Part shown: positions 27,024 to 35,071 of the stretch, one piece after another
Layout of the letters: each line of letters starts with the position of its first letter
Position numbering within the stretch: the first letter of the stretch is position 1
Program-made: the position numbers and the translations under genes
The notes under the pieces: model-generated
Databases searched by the model: none
The model's input: the letters and a program-made list of their open reading frames with translations, nothing else
Told to the model about the DNA's origin: nothing
Source of the DNA: Deltaproteobacteria bacterium
Lineage (GTDB): Bacteria > Desulfobacterota > Desulfobacteria > Desulfobacterales > JAUWMJ01
Direction of reading: 5' to 3'
DNA: 35,741 nt
Assembly: GCA_030638575.1 (NCBI GenBank)
Contig: DAOWEJ010000070.1
Coordinates: forward strand, 1-35,741

Positions 27024-28115
27024 ATGGAAAAATGGCATGCATATTTTGATCAATTCATAGCAGGCTATGCAGCGGAGACGACTTATATGCATATTTTCAT
27101 TAAAGCAGCAGTAGCCGTGGCAGGTACATTTATTGTCTGGTTTATTTTAAAAGGTATTATAAATCTGTTTGAAAAAAGAATTAAAAAGAGCGGTATTTTG
27201 CATATAAACACTCAAACTTTCCTTGTAATCCGAAAAGTTCTTTCTTATGCCTTAATTCTTGTAACCGGTACATATCTGATCAGGCTTTTCAATATACAGC
27301 TTATTGAAAATATTTATCATGCGATTTTAATTGTAATCCTGGCCTCTCCGGTTAACGAATTTTTTATAATTTTTATAAAATATCTTGAAAAGAATCTGGC
27401 CGATAAAACAGATACCAAGATAGATAATGTTATTTTTGATCTTTTAAAAAAATTCGCAGGCGCCATTATCTATATAACTGCAGTAATTATCGCTCTTGAT
27501 ATGTTAGGCGTTAATGTTATGCCGTTTATTGCCGGTGCTGGTGTTGCAGGTATAGCCATAGGTTTTGCCGCTAAGGATACGTTGTCGAATCTTATCGCAG
27601 GTGTATTGCTGATTGTCGATCGGCCCTTTGAGGTAGGTGACAGGATCGAAGTATGGACCGCTCCATCCGGCAGTGCGACCTGGGGCGATGTTCTAGATAT
27701 CGGGCTGCGTGCGACAAAAATTAAAACAACCGATAATATCGTAATCGTTATTCCCAACAACGAAATAATGAAGCGGGATATAATAAACTACACCATTATT
27801 ACGTCTAAAATCAGGGTTCGCGTTAATATAGGGATTGCTTATGATGCGGATATGGAAAAGGCAAAAGAGTTGATTATAAAGGTGGCCGATTCCGCCGAAT
27901 GGATAGCAAAAGATCCGGCTCCCAAGGTAGTTGTGAGAAATTTCGGGGACTCTTCAGTCGATCTACAGCTTCGGGTCTGGATTAATGATGCAAGGAAAAG
28001 GATGGATACAATTTCCTATGTCACGGACAACATAAAAACATTGTTTGATAAGGAAGGGGTAGAAATACCATATCCGAAAAGGGATATTTTTATTAAACAT
28101 GAGAAAAGCGACTAA
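27024..28115 (+). CDS. MscS-family small-conductance mechanosensitive channel
   Basis: This 363-residue inner membrane protein has about four hydrophobic helices. The pore helix and beta domain are clear: FIAGAGVAGIAIGFAAKDTLSNLIAGVLLIVDRPFEVGDRIEV, then GDVLDIGLRATKIKTTDNIVIVIPNNEIM, ending IPYPKRDIFIK. Members open under osmotic down-shock. AAAAGGTG lies just before the ATG. It is monocistronic; no partner gene is evident. Homologues with additional N-terminal helices are common in the family. Confidence 0.93.
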   Translation: MEKWHAYFDQFIAGYAAETTYMHIFIKAAVAVAGTFIVWFILKGIINLFEKRIKKSGILHINTQTFLVIRKVLSYALILVTGTYLIRLFNIQLIENIYHAILIVILASPVNEFFIIFIKYLEKNLADKTDTKIDNVIFDLLKKFAGAIIYITAVIIALDMLGVNVMPFIAGAGVAGIAIGFAAKDTLSNLIAGVLLIVDRPFEVGDRIEVWTAPSGSATWGDVLDIGLRATKIKTTDNIVIVIPNNEIMKRDIINYTIITSKIRVRVNIGIAYDADMEKAKELIIKVADSAEWIAKDPAPKVVVRNFGDSSVDLQLRVWINDARKRMDTISYVTDNIKTLFDKEGVEIPYPKRDIFIKHEKSD

Positions 28116-28176
28116 AGTGAATAAAGCTTTAATTTAAAAGGCTGAAGGCAAAAAGCAGAAGATATATGATTGATGG

Positions 28177-28322
28177 AGGAGCGCTTTGCTTGAAGACCGT
28201 TCCCTTCGGGAACTTGATGAGCGCTTCGCTTGAAGCTTAAAGGCCGAAGGCCGCTCTTCAAGCCACGCAGTGGCGCTCCTCAAGTCCTGAAAGGACGCTC
28301 TTCAAACCCTTTGTGTTTGAAA
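28177..28322. repeat. Minihairpin array B with variable stems, between convergent genes
   Basis: The left part has units in the GAGGAGC/TTGAAGA sense (AGCGCTTTGCT, GTTCCCTTCGGGAAC, AGCGCTTCGCT). From about 28240 they switch to the opposite sense: GGCCGAAGGCC, GCCACGCAGTGGC, GTCCTGAAAGGAC, each followed by the constant GCTCYTCAA. Stems differ from unit to unit but always pair. The array lies between the convergent mscS-like and murI genes. Confidence 0.85.
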
Positions 28323-28354
28323 GCAAATTGGTTAAGGTTTAGACGGTTAGGTGT

Positions 28355-29134
28355 TTATACTTTTTCAAGTTTTACATTCCTTTTTAAAACAGCTTTTGCT
28401 GTTTTTTCAAATTGAGGGGTTATATCTGACACAAAAAGACTGAATTTTCCGTTTTTACTCAATTTATTTTCGATATCTTTATTTGTTTTAAGAAAATCCT
28501 TTACTTTCTCTGCAACTCCGGCAGAAGAGTCTATGATATTCACACGTTTCCCGATTTTATTTTGTATGATTTTTTTTAAAAGCGGATAATGGGTGCAACC
28601 TAAGATAAGCGTGTCTATCTGCCTGGTTTTAAGTGGATGGAGGTATTTTTTAACAACCATTGAAGTAACAGGCTTTTTAAGCCACCCTTCTTCCACCAAC
28701 GGAACAAGAAGGGGGCAGGCAGTAGAATAGACCCTGGCATCGGGATTTATTTCAAGAAGCTTTTTTTCGTAAATGCCGCTTTGTATTGTGGCGCGGGTTC
28801 CTATGACTCCAATACTAAGCTTTTTAGAACTTTTAAGGGAAAGCTCCACAGCAGGCGTAATAACTTCAAAAATCGGAAATTTGTATTTTTCAACAACCCT
28901 TTCAGTCGCAATACTTGAAGCAGTATTACAGGCCATCACGATTATTTTTGCTCCTTTTTTTAAAAGAAAATCGGTATTTTCAAGGGCGTATCTGATAACG
29001 GTTTCAGGGCTCTTGGTACCGTAAGGAGTACGTGCGGTATCGCCAAAGTAGATAATATCATAGCCGGGAATCTGCTCCATAAGAGCCCGCATGACAGTGA
29101 GTCCGCCTATTCCTGAATCGAAAATTCCAATCAT
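28355..29134 (-). CDS. murI: Glutamate racemase
   Basis: This 259-residue protein is full length. It starts IGIFDSGIGGLTVMRALM and contains the two catalytic-cysteine segments ACNTASS and LGCTHYP, plus YFGDTARTPYGTKSPE. It makes D-glutamate for peptidoglycan. It is transcribed alone, converging with the mscS-like gene; the minihairpin array B covers its 3' flank. An array (C) covers the region upstream. Confidence 0.97.
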   Translation of the reverse strand: MIGIFDSGIGGLTVMRALMEQIPGYDIIYFGDTARTPYGTKSPETVIRYALENTDFLLKKGAKIIVMACNTASSIATERVVEKYKFPIFEVITPAVELSLKSSKKLSIGVIGTRATIQSGIYEKKLLEINPDARVYSTACPLLVPLVEEGWLKKPVTSMVVKKYLHPLKTRQIDTLILGCTHYPLLKKIIQNKIGKRVNIIDSSAGVAEKVKDFLKTNKDIENKLSKNGKFSLFVSDITPQFEKTAKAVLKRNVKLEKV

Positions 29135-29164
29135 TTAGCCTATCCCGGATAAAACGGTGAAGGC

Positions 29165-29212
29165 GAGCGCTTCGCTTGAAGAGCACTACGTTCGAGGAGC
29201 GCTTCGCTTAAG
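29165..29212. repeat. Minihairpin array C, three 16-mers
   Basis: Three 16-base units follow without spacers: GAGCGCTTCGCTTGAA, GAGCACTACGTTCGAG and GAGCGCTTCGCTTAAG. The array lies in the divergent gap upstream of murI. The remainder of the gap to 29374 shows no other clear feature. Confidence 0.8.
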
Positions 29213-29374
29213 GAAAAACGTTTTAAGCTTTAGGCAATAAGTTTTAAGTATTTGATAAAACAGACAATAACATTAGCCTAAAACCTAAAACATGATAAAT
29301 TTGACTTTTTACAACTTCATCGTATATAAGCAGTTATTTTTATTTACAAGGGAAATAATACGAAGGAACAACAG

Positions 29375-29659
29375 ATGCACACACATGACAAAAAACAATC
29401 AATGGATCAGAAAATTTTTAATATCGGCCTTTCCATGGAAATGGTATCTTTATATCTTTTATGTTGCGGCCTTGCAGATGCAGGGAGCATGATTACAAAA
29501 AAGAATATTCTTGAAATATGGAACGGCAGCGAAGAAGAGTTAGTAAAAAGTCTTAAGAGCCTAGAAGAAAAAAATATCCTTCGCAAGATTATTTCAGACA
29601 GAAAAGATCACGATATATATAAGCTGACAGATGTAAAACAATGGAGAACCGGTCAATAG
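29375..29659 (+). CDS. Small helical protein, possible winged-helix
   Basis: This 94-residue protein is not assigned to a named family. GAAGGA lies 8 bases before the ATG. A hydrophobic helix (FNIGLSMEMVSLYLLCCGLADAG) is followed by ITKKNILEIWNGSEEELVKSLKSLEEKNILRKII, then a hairpin-like KDHDIYKL. This layout (helix, helix, 'EEELVKSLKSLEEKNILRK', wing) resembles a winged-helix regulator. The stop codon is 2 bases ahead of a MITE-like element. Regulatory function is inferred from the fold impression only. Confidence 0.65.
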   Translation: MHTHDKKQSMDQKIFNIGLSMEMVSLYLLCCGLADAGSMITKKNILEIWNGSEEELVKSLKSLEEKNILRKIISDRKDHDIYKLTDVKQWRTGQ

Positions 29660-29661
29660 TC

Positions 29662-29826
29662 GAGACCTTTGTAAAACGTCCTCTTTTGTCCGATTAGCGC
29701 TAAAGCTTCACTAAAGTGCCTGTGTCAGGCTCAAATTTTAATCCTCGATCCGCCTCAGGCGGACCTGTGGTTAAAATTTGAGCCTTCCTTGAACTCGAAC
29801 AAAACTGAACATTTTTCAAAGGTCTC
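29662..29826. mobile_element. MITE-like element copy 4, with inserted minihairpin
   Basis: 165 bp. The ends GAGACCTTTGTAAAACG and TTTTTCAAAGGTCTC are inverted. The interior has AATCCTC followed by GATCCGCCTCAGGCGGA, which replaces the AT-rich segment seen at that place in copy 3. An extra stretch TTAGCGCTAAAGCTTCACT is present near 29695. No target duplication was found. Confidence 0.75.
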
Positions 29827-29927
29827 GCCCCATCTAATGCCTGATAGCTGCGTTGTCCAGCCTTATAGGCGGGACGCCTTGCTCTCAAGCATGATCTGGG
29901 GTTCTAAAACCGGTTCTATCCATTTCC

Positions 29928-29972
29928 TATCAGCTATGAGCTATGAACTATCAGCTAATATCTATCAGCTAT
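29928..29972. repeat. Heptamer repeats overlapping the 3' end of the YkgJ-type gene
   Basis: Six or more CTATCAG/CTATGAG heptamers run from 29928 to 29972. The stop codon and the last five residues (IADRY) of the minus-strand gene lie inside them. The gap 29827-29954 shows nothing else but a weak minihairpin near 29869. Confidence 0.7.
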
Positions 29973-30344
29973 TTTCTCAGCCACGAATTCCTTAACTACG
30001 CTGTCAGGGACATCCGTACGAATTCCAGGGCATACTGAAGCCATGATGTGCCAGTTGTTAATATCAACAAGCACACTCTTTATAAAAGGCCATGCTTTAC
30101 ACATATATGGTTTAACCGGATGAATCATGCAAAGTTTGTCCCAGAATATACAATACCCGTTTTCATCCTGAGCCAGAACGGGCTTACCTCCTGACAACCG
30201 GCAGTACTTTGCAGTAAAAGATTTAACATCCATATTCACATATTCTGCTATAACCTTAACATCCTTTTCGGATAAAAAGGTTCCGCCGTAGCCATTACAG
30301 CAGTCCCCGCATTTTTTACATTGAAAAAGAGAATCAGACAACAT
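29955..30344 (-). CDS. YkgJ-family CxxCxxCC cluster-binding protein
   Basis: This 129-residue protein has the defining N-terminal motif CKKCGDCCNG, plus later cysteines (GYCIFW, KLCMIHPVKPYMCKAWPF, SVCPG). Members of this family are thought to bind zinc or an iron-sulfur cluster; the function is unknown. It overlaps recR by 11 bases, so it is probably in the dnaX-ybaB-recR transcription unit. The C-terminal five residues come from the heptamer repeat at 29955-29972, so the native end may have been longer or shorter. Confidence 0.88.
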   Translation of the reverse strand: MLSDSLFQCKKCGDCCNGYGGTFLSEKDVKVIAEYVNMDVKSFTAKYCRLSGGKPVLAQDENGYCIFWDKLCMIHPVKPYMCKAWPFIKSVLVDINNWHIMASVCPGIRTDVPDSVVKEFVAEKIADRY

Positions 30345-30933
30345 GCCGTGTCTCCATTGCTATTTTCAGGGTAACCTGATCAACATATTTCAAGTCACCT
30401 CCCATTGGAACACCTGATGCTATTCGTGTTACTTTGACAGGATATTTTTCAAGAAGCTGCGCAATATATGCGGCGGTCGCTTCCCCTTCGACATTTGTGC
30501 TTGTGGCAAGTACAACCTCTTTGATGTTACTTTCTTTTACTCTGGATATTAATTCCCTTATTCTAATATCATTCGGCCCGACACCGTTCATAGGGGAGAG
30601 TACTCCTGATAGAATATGATAACGACCTGGAAAAGCGCCGGATTTTTCAACAGACACCATGTCTGCCGGCTGTTCCACCACACATAATAATTCAGTATCT
30701 CTTGCCGGGTCGTTGCATATATTGCAAAGATCGCTGTCGCTTAGTGCAAAACATTTAGAGCATAACCTTACCTTGTCTTTGAGTTCCAGAATACTATTGG
30801 CAAGCTGTTCAGCCTCTATGCGGGGTGCTTTCAGAATATGCATTGCAAGACGCTCGGCTGTTTTTTCTCCTATGCCGGGCAGCCTGGAAATATTTTTTAT
30901 CAATTTTAATATCGAGGCCGGGTAGTAATTCAT
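30334..30933 (-). CDS. recR: Recombination protein RecR
   Basis: This 199-residue protein has the helix-hairpin-helix region ISRLPGIGEKTAERLAMHIL, the zinc finger CSKCFALSDSDLCNIC, and the Toprim domain (LCVVEQPADMVSVEKSGAFPGRYHILSGVLSPMNGVGP, EVVLATSTNVEGEATAAYI). With RecF/RecO it loads RecA at gaps. It follows ybaB by a single base and overlaps the YkgJ-type gene. Confidence 0.97.
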   Translation of the reverse strand: MNYYPASILKLIKNISRLPGIGEKTAERLAMHILKAPRIEAEQLANSILELKDKVRLCSKCFALSDSDLCNICNDPARDTELLCVVEQPADMVSVEKSGAFPGRYHILSGVLSPMNGVGPNDIRIRELISRVKESNIKEVVLATSTNVEGEATAAYIAQLLEKYPVKVTRIASGVPMGGDLKYVDQVTLKIAMETRHVV

Positions 30934-30934
30934 G

Positions 30935-31246
30935 TTATGTCAATCCCGGGATATTCAACCCGCCTGTGAGTTTGCTCATCTCCGATGAGACCATTTCCTG
31001 TGATTTTATAAGAGCGTCATTAATTGCCGCAAGTATTAAATCTTGAAGCATTTCCACATCTTCGGGATCCACAACCTCCTTTTCTATTTGTATTGATACA
31101 ATCTGCTGCTTCCCGTTCGCTATAACTTTGACCATACCACCACCGGCAGTTGTTTCAACCGTTTTGTCAGCCATTTCCTCCTGCATTCTCAGCATTTTTG
31201 TCTGAAGTTTCTGAGCCTGCTTCATCATGTTTCCCATACCTTTCAT
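30935..31246 (-). CDS. YbaB/EbfC nucleoid-associated protein
   Basis: This 103-residue protein has the YbaB/EbfC layout: [53 protein letters not shown], then [11 protein letters not shown]. It forms a tweezer-shaped dimer that binds DNA. It lies between dnaX and recR, the usual place for this gene. Confidence 0.95.
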   Translation of the reverse strand: MKGMGNMMKQAQKLQTKMLRMQEEMADKTVETTAGGGMVKVIANGKQQIVSIQIEKEVVDPEDVEMLQDLILAAINDALIKSQEMVSSEMSKLTGGLNIPGLT

Positions 31247-31281
31247 TAAAATACCTCCCTGTATGCCCGGGTAAACCGGCG

Positions 31282-32958
31282 CTAAATAATTTTTACATCT
31301 ACAACCTTTCCATTGAAAATCTCTACTGCATCAGCAATTAGAGGGTGGTCGAGGGCTTTTTTTTTTAAGTCGTCATCTCTGGTTTTTTTTTCTTCAGTTT
31401 TATTTCGGGCTATTTTTTCAATTATAATAATTTCCATATTTTTAGAGAAAAATTCCTTGCAGATTTTTTTTAAGATATCCATGTTCTTACTGCGCCGGAT
31501 CATATTGATGTTAAAACCGTTTCCGTTTACTTCAATTTCAAGGCTCTTGCCGGTCAGCCTTTTCAATTTGCACTTTGTCAGGTTCGCTGCAAGGGAAGGA
31601 TATTTTTTTGAAATAATTTCAAAAAGGCTGTTCCAGGTCGCATGGAGATCGGTGAAGGAGTTGGAAGGTGTTGCTATGCTTTCCGAGCCTTTCATGTCCT
31701 GATTTACATCTGGTGTTTCCGGCAACTTTTCTTTTTTTTCTGATAATGCAAAATTGTTTTTGGCACCACCATAACGGGCCTGGGTTTCTAAAAACTCTTC
31801 TCCCTGCACAGGTTCAATTTCATTACGGAGAATATCGAGTTTGTCAATAAGCACATCAATAGGAAGAGCCGGTTTAATCTGAAACATCCTGATAAATACG
31901 ATTTCAAGAGCCAGTTTCGGCTGGGATGAAAACCTTATACCGGCATCTTCTTTGAAAAGAAGATCAAAGACCTGGTTCAGGTAAGCTGCGGAAATATCTT
32001 TTACCTGATTTTTCATTAAGTCTATCTCATGGGCAGGTAGATCGACAAGCTTGCTGATTTTTTCCCCCATTTTTACGACCAGAAGATTCCTGAAGTGTTC
32101 CACGAGATCCGAATACAGTTTTTTCATATCATGACCGTGGTCGTAAATATCATCAAGTTCATCAAGAATAACAGGAATATCTCCGCTTATAATGGCTTTG
32201 GAAATATCAAAGATAATTTTTCTATCGATAACTCCCAGTATGTCAACTACCTGCTCGTGGGTAATAGTCCCTTCAAGGCAGGTCATAACCTGGTCAAGAA
32301 GGCTTAAAGCATCCCTCATGCTTCCGCCGGCCTCACGGGCAATGAGTTCCAGGCTTTCATCGGGAATATTGATTCCTTCCTTAGTGCATAGAAAGGTCAT
32401 GTGTTTTGAAATTGATTCTAAGTTTATGCGTCTGAAATCATGTCGCTGGCAACGGGAAAGAATTGTTATCGGAATCTTATTGGGTTCTGTGGTGGCAAAG
32501 ATAAACATGATATGGGACGGGGGCTCTTCAAGGGTTTTTAAAAGTGCGTTGAAAGCCGCTGTGCTTAACATGTGTACTTCGTCTATAATGTATATCTTGT
32601 AAAGACTGTGTGCGGGCATATACTTGATATTTTCACGCAGTTCTCTTATCTGATCCACGCTGTTATTAGAAGCGCCGTCAATTTCAAAAACGTCCACAGC
32701 TCTTCCCGAAGTAATATCTTGGCATGATCTGCACGTATTGCAGGGGATTGGCGCAGGCCCTTGCTTGCAATTCATCGCTTTTGCCAGAATGCGGGCAACC
32801 GTTGTCTTTCCGGTACCCCTTGGGCCTGAAAACAGGATCGCATGAGAGACCCGATCAGAGGAGATTGCGTTTGATAGAGTACGGGTGATGTGGTCCTGCT
32901 GAATAACTTCTTCAAATGTTTGTGGGCGGTATTTGCGTGCAAGAACGAGATAGGACAT
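31282..32958 (-). CDS. dnaX: DNA polymerase III gamma/tau subunit DnaX
   Basis: This 558-residue protein (start at [21 protein letters not shown], 32958) is the clamp-loader ATPase. Walker A is GPRGTGKTT, the zinc Cys set is [16 protein letters not shown], Walker B is DEVHML and sensor 1 is TTEPNKIP. A longer frame opens at 33045, but its first 29 residues include the translation of an AGGAT repeat, so the family start is preferred. An A8 run at 31732-31739 (minus strand) lies about codon 407, near where gamma ends in other species. The C-terminus (about 440-558) is the tau-specific part, weakly conserved. Confidence 0.95.
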   Translation of the reverse strand: MSYLVLARKYRPQTFEEVIQQDHITRTLSNAISSDRVSHAILFSGPRGTGKTTVARILAKAMNCKQGPAPIPCNTCRSCQDITSGRAVDVFEIDGASNNSVDQIRELRENIKYMPAHSLYKIYIIDEVHMLSTAAFNALLKTLEEPPSHIMFIFATTEPNKIPITILSRCQRHDFRRINLESISKHMTFLCTKEGINIPDESLELIAREAGGSMRDALSLLDQVMTCLEGTITHEQVVDILGVIDRKIIFDISKAIISGDIPVILDELDDIYDHGHDMKKLYSDLVEHFRNLLVVKMGEKISKLVDLPAHEIDLMKNQVKDISAAYLNQVFDLLFKEDAGIRFSSQPKLALEIVFIRMFQIKPALPIDVLIDKLDILRNEIEPVQGEEFLETQARYGGAKNNFALSEKKEKLPETPDVNQDMKGSESIATPSNSFTDLHATWNSLFEIISKKYPSLAANLTKCKLKRLTGKSLEIEVNGNGFNINMIRRSKNMDILKKICKEFFSKNMEIIIIEKIARNKTEEKKTRDDDLKKKALDHPLIADAVEIFNGKVVDVKII

Positions 32959-32980
32959 AGAATAACTTTCTGTATTTTTT

Positions 32981-33243
32981 TTGACAGGATTTACAGGATA
33001 TTCAGGATATTTTTTGCCTTTCCTGAAGAAAGGCAAAAGTGTCAACCCTCTTCGAGATAACCAATTGGACTAATAGCGGCAAGAGTTTAGCTTAAAGATG
33101 GCAATGGTTGGAAGCCGGCTTCTCCTTTCCCGCCTTTGGGCGGGATTGTGCTTTCTCAGTCTCGTCCCCGCCCGCCTCGCAAGCGAGAGCGTTGCGGGCA
33201 GGTGGAGACTGAGAAAAATAAAAAATCCTGTTCATCCTGTCAG
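32981..33243. repeat. Inverted AGGAT repeats and hairpins between dnaX and tRNA-Ser
   Basis: Bases 32981-33010 hold three CAGGATNTT-type words; the complement recurs at 33225-33243. Between them are CCCGCC-TTTG-GGCGGG (33129-33144) and a long hairpin (33152-33216) closed by TTTCTCAGTCTC/GAGACTGAGAAA. No SRP RNA core motif (GGAAGGAAGCAGC-like) was found, and no gene is visible in the 295 bases. Confidence 0.6.
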
Positions 33244-33253
33244 ATTATTTTGG

Positions 33254-33344
33254 CGGAGAGAGAGGGATTCGAACCCTCGGTGCCGCTTTTGGCAGCACAC
33301 ACGATTTCCAGTCGTGCTCCTTCAGCCAGCTCGGACATCTCTCC
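33254..33344 (-). tRNA. tRNA-Ser (anticodon GGA)
   Basis: Minus-strand tRNA with acceptor GGAGAGA/TCTCTCC, anticodon loop CTGGAAA (anticodon GGA), a long serine-type variable arm and T-loop GGTTCGAATCC. The 3' CCA is encoded at 33251-33253. It reads UCC and UCU. Confidence 0.95.
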
Positions 33345-33389
33345 GTGAACAGTTAAGTAGTTTGTTTAATGGGTTAAGTGGTTACCTGG

Positions 33390-33479
33390 CGGAGAGGGTG
33401 GGATTCGAACCCACGATCCCGTTTTTGACGGAATACCGCTTTTCGAGAGCGGGGCCTTCAGCCGCTCGGCAACCTCTCC
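33390..33479 (-). tRNA. tRNA-Ser (anticodon CGA)
   Basis: Minus-strand tRNA with acceptor GGAGAGG/CCTCTCC, anticodon loop CTCGAAA (anticodon CGA), a long variable arm and T-loop GGTTCGAATCC. CCA is encoded at 33387-33389. It reads UCG. The two serine tRNAs are in tandem, 45 bases apart, with octamer repeats (33353-33385) between. Confidence 0.95.
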
Positions 33480-33545
33480 GGTGCTTTCAAATAATTATAT
33501 TAATCAGGTTCCAATATAATTTTTTAATAAAGCATGTCAATAATA

Positions 33546-34268
33546 TTAAGGCAAAAACATCTCTTCCACCTCTTTCGTGTAAGCGCCTTCTTTAGCGTAG
33601 ATTACAAGGGGAGGGCCTATCTTTAAACCAGGACGTGCGCCTTTTATTCCTTCCAGAATAATCAGTTTGGCTTCTGTATTCCAGCCTGAATGGATAGTGC
33701 GGAGAAATTTAGGTTCAATATGGGCAGATCGCATACTGGTCATAAGGTCGATTATGCGTTCTGCTGAGTAAATAGTGACAAACCTTCCTGCAGTGCGCAA
33801 TACACGGCGGACTGTTGTAATTACATCATCAAGGGTAGCCTTGATTTCGTGTCTTGCTACTGCGCGCTGGAGGTCAGGGTTTATTCTTCCCGATTCGGCC
33901 TTCCTGTAAGGCGGGTTGCTTACAACCAGATCTACAGGAACTGAAATCATATCATTTTTCAGTTCTTTCATATCTTTGCAAAGAATGGTTATGATGCCGC
34001 CCATCCGGTTTTCTTTGACATTGGAGACAGCAATGTCGGCAAGTTCTTTTTGCACCTCGATTCCGAAAATTTTCAGATTCGGTTCGCGATAGGCCAGTAT
34101 AAGAGGAATAATGCCGCAGCCTGTTCCCAGATCAAGAATCTTGTCTCCGGGACGGGGACGGGCATGACAGGCCAGCAAAATCGAATCGATGGAAAAGCGG
34201 TAGCCGGAACGATCCTGTTTAACCTTGATACGGCCATTAAAAAAGGTATCTGGAGTTTTAGTTTTCAT
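33546..34268 (-). CDS. TrmN6-type tRNA1(Val) adenine-N6 methyltransferase
   Basis: This 240-residue protein has the SAM-binding DLGTGCGIIPLILA, the N6-adenine signature SNPPY, and the family hallmark YRFSIDSILLACHA near the N-terminus. Relatives (TrmN6/YfiC) methylate A37 of tRNA1(Val). The family call is good; the exact substrate is inferred. It has no partner on the same strand, apart from the DciA-like gene upstream. The minihairpin array D fills its 5' flank. Confidence 0.88.
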   Translation of the reverse strand: MKTKTPDTFFNGRIKVKQDRSGYRFSIDSILLACHARPRPGDKILDLGTGCGIIPLILAYREPNLKIFGIEVQKELADIAVSNVKENRMGGIITILCKDMKELKNDMISVPVDLVVSNPPYRKAESGRINPDLQRAVARHEIKATLDDVITTVRRVLRTAGRFVTIYSAERIIDLMTSMRSAHIEPKFLRTIHSGWNTEAKLIILEGIKGARPGLKIGPPLVIYAKEGAYTKEVEEMFLP

Positions 34269-34298
34269 AGCTCCTAAACTGGTAAAACCGGAAAAACT

Positions 34299-34449
34299 GA
34301 GCGCTTCGCTAAAAGAGTGCTTCGCTTGATGAGCGCTTCGCTTTAGGGCTTAAATCCGCCGCAGTCGGATGCTCCTCCAGGCCGAAGGCCGCTCTTTAAA
34401 GCCCGGAAGGGCTGTTCCTCAAGTCACGAAGTGACACTCCTCCAGGCCT
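34299..34449. repeat. Minihairpin array D with variable stems
   Basis: Three 16-mers (GAGCGCTTCGCTAAAA, GAGTGCTTCGCTTGAT, GAGCGCTTCGCTTTAG) are followed, in the opposite sense, by GGCCGAAGGCC, GCCCGGAAGGGC and GTCACGAAGTGAC, with CTCYTCMA-type spacers. The array lies between the methyltransferase and DciA-like genes. Confidence 0.85.
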
Positions 34450-34471
34450 CCAAGCTTTCCAGCCTTTTTGC

Positions 34472-34804
34472 CTACAATGCTCCGATTTTAAATTTTATCT
34501 CTTCGACCAGATCTTCCCCCAAAGATGTGTTGATATTATTTATTATATCCTTTTTTAAAAATGTAAGCTCATGAATCCATGCGGAACTGGTAACATGTAC
34601 CAGGAGGATCTTGCCTTTAAATGCTGCCGGGCGGGCATTTTCTGCAATAACTTTGCCCACTACATCATTCCATAGACTCCAGACCTGTGCAAGTCCTGAG
34701 TCTGATTCCCTGCGATAGGTGCTTAAAATATTATCCAGGATATTGCTGATGTGAACGGATTCTTTGAGATGTTTTCTTTTTTTCTTCATAACAGTAAATT
34801 GCAT
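34472..34804 (-). CDS. DciA-like protein (DUF721)
   Basis: This 110-residue protein matches the DUF721/DciA family: VWSLWNDVVGKVIAENARPAAFKGKILLVHVTSSAWIHELTFLKKDIINNIN. DciA proteins act as helicase operators, loading the replicative helicase DnaB in bacteria without DnaC. The start at 34804 is uncertain; a second in-frame ATG at 34789 begins MKKKRKHLKES, and neither has a clear ribosome site. It is transcribed alone or with the methyltransferase. Confidence 0.85.
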   Translation of the reverse strand: MQFTVMKKKRKHLKESVHISNILDNILSTYRRESDSGLAQVWSLWNDVVGKVIAENARPAAFKGKILLVHVTSSAWIHELTFLKKDIINNINTSLGEDLVEEIKFKIGAL

Positions 34805-34994
34805 TTTGTGTATTTGTTGATGCTATATATAGCACCTGAGCCTGTATTTGCAAGTGACACGCTATTAATTAAGTTTTTTGCTTTGTCCTTTAAAGCCCCC
34901 TCTTTTAAACTGGTTTTATTTTTCCAAATGCGTTTGCCTTGCTTTACAGTTGCTTTTTGCTTGACTTGAAAGGTTAAGTGACTTAAATTGAAAT

Positions 34995-35061
34995 TAAAGC
35001 AACATCACATTTTTAAGGATTAAGGACGGATACGCCCCGCAGCAGGTGGGGCGGTCTTTTT
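34995..35061 (+). ncRNA. Candidate small RNA with terminator
   Basis: TTGACT (34961-34966) and TAAATT (34984-34989), 17 bases apart, would start a short transcript that ends at a clear intrinsic terminator: CGCCCC/GGGGCG (35033-35038 with 35048-35053, outer GAC/GTC) followed by TTTTT. No open frame lies between. It could equally be just a terminator with no dedicated RNA. The gap 34805-34960 shows nothing else. Confidence 0.3.
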
Positions 35062-35071
35062 GTATAACAGA

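Noticed and set aside
33046-33250. SRP (4.5S) RNA gene, often found near dnaX and tRNA-Ser
   Set aside because: The conserved apical core was not found on either strand; the hairpins belong to repeats.
33098-33595. Plus-strand frames across the tRNA genes
   Set aside because: Antisense to two clear serine tRNAs; the protein-like text (ERVGFEPTIP type) is the usual false translation of tRNA.
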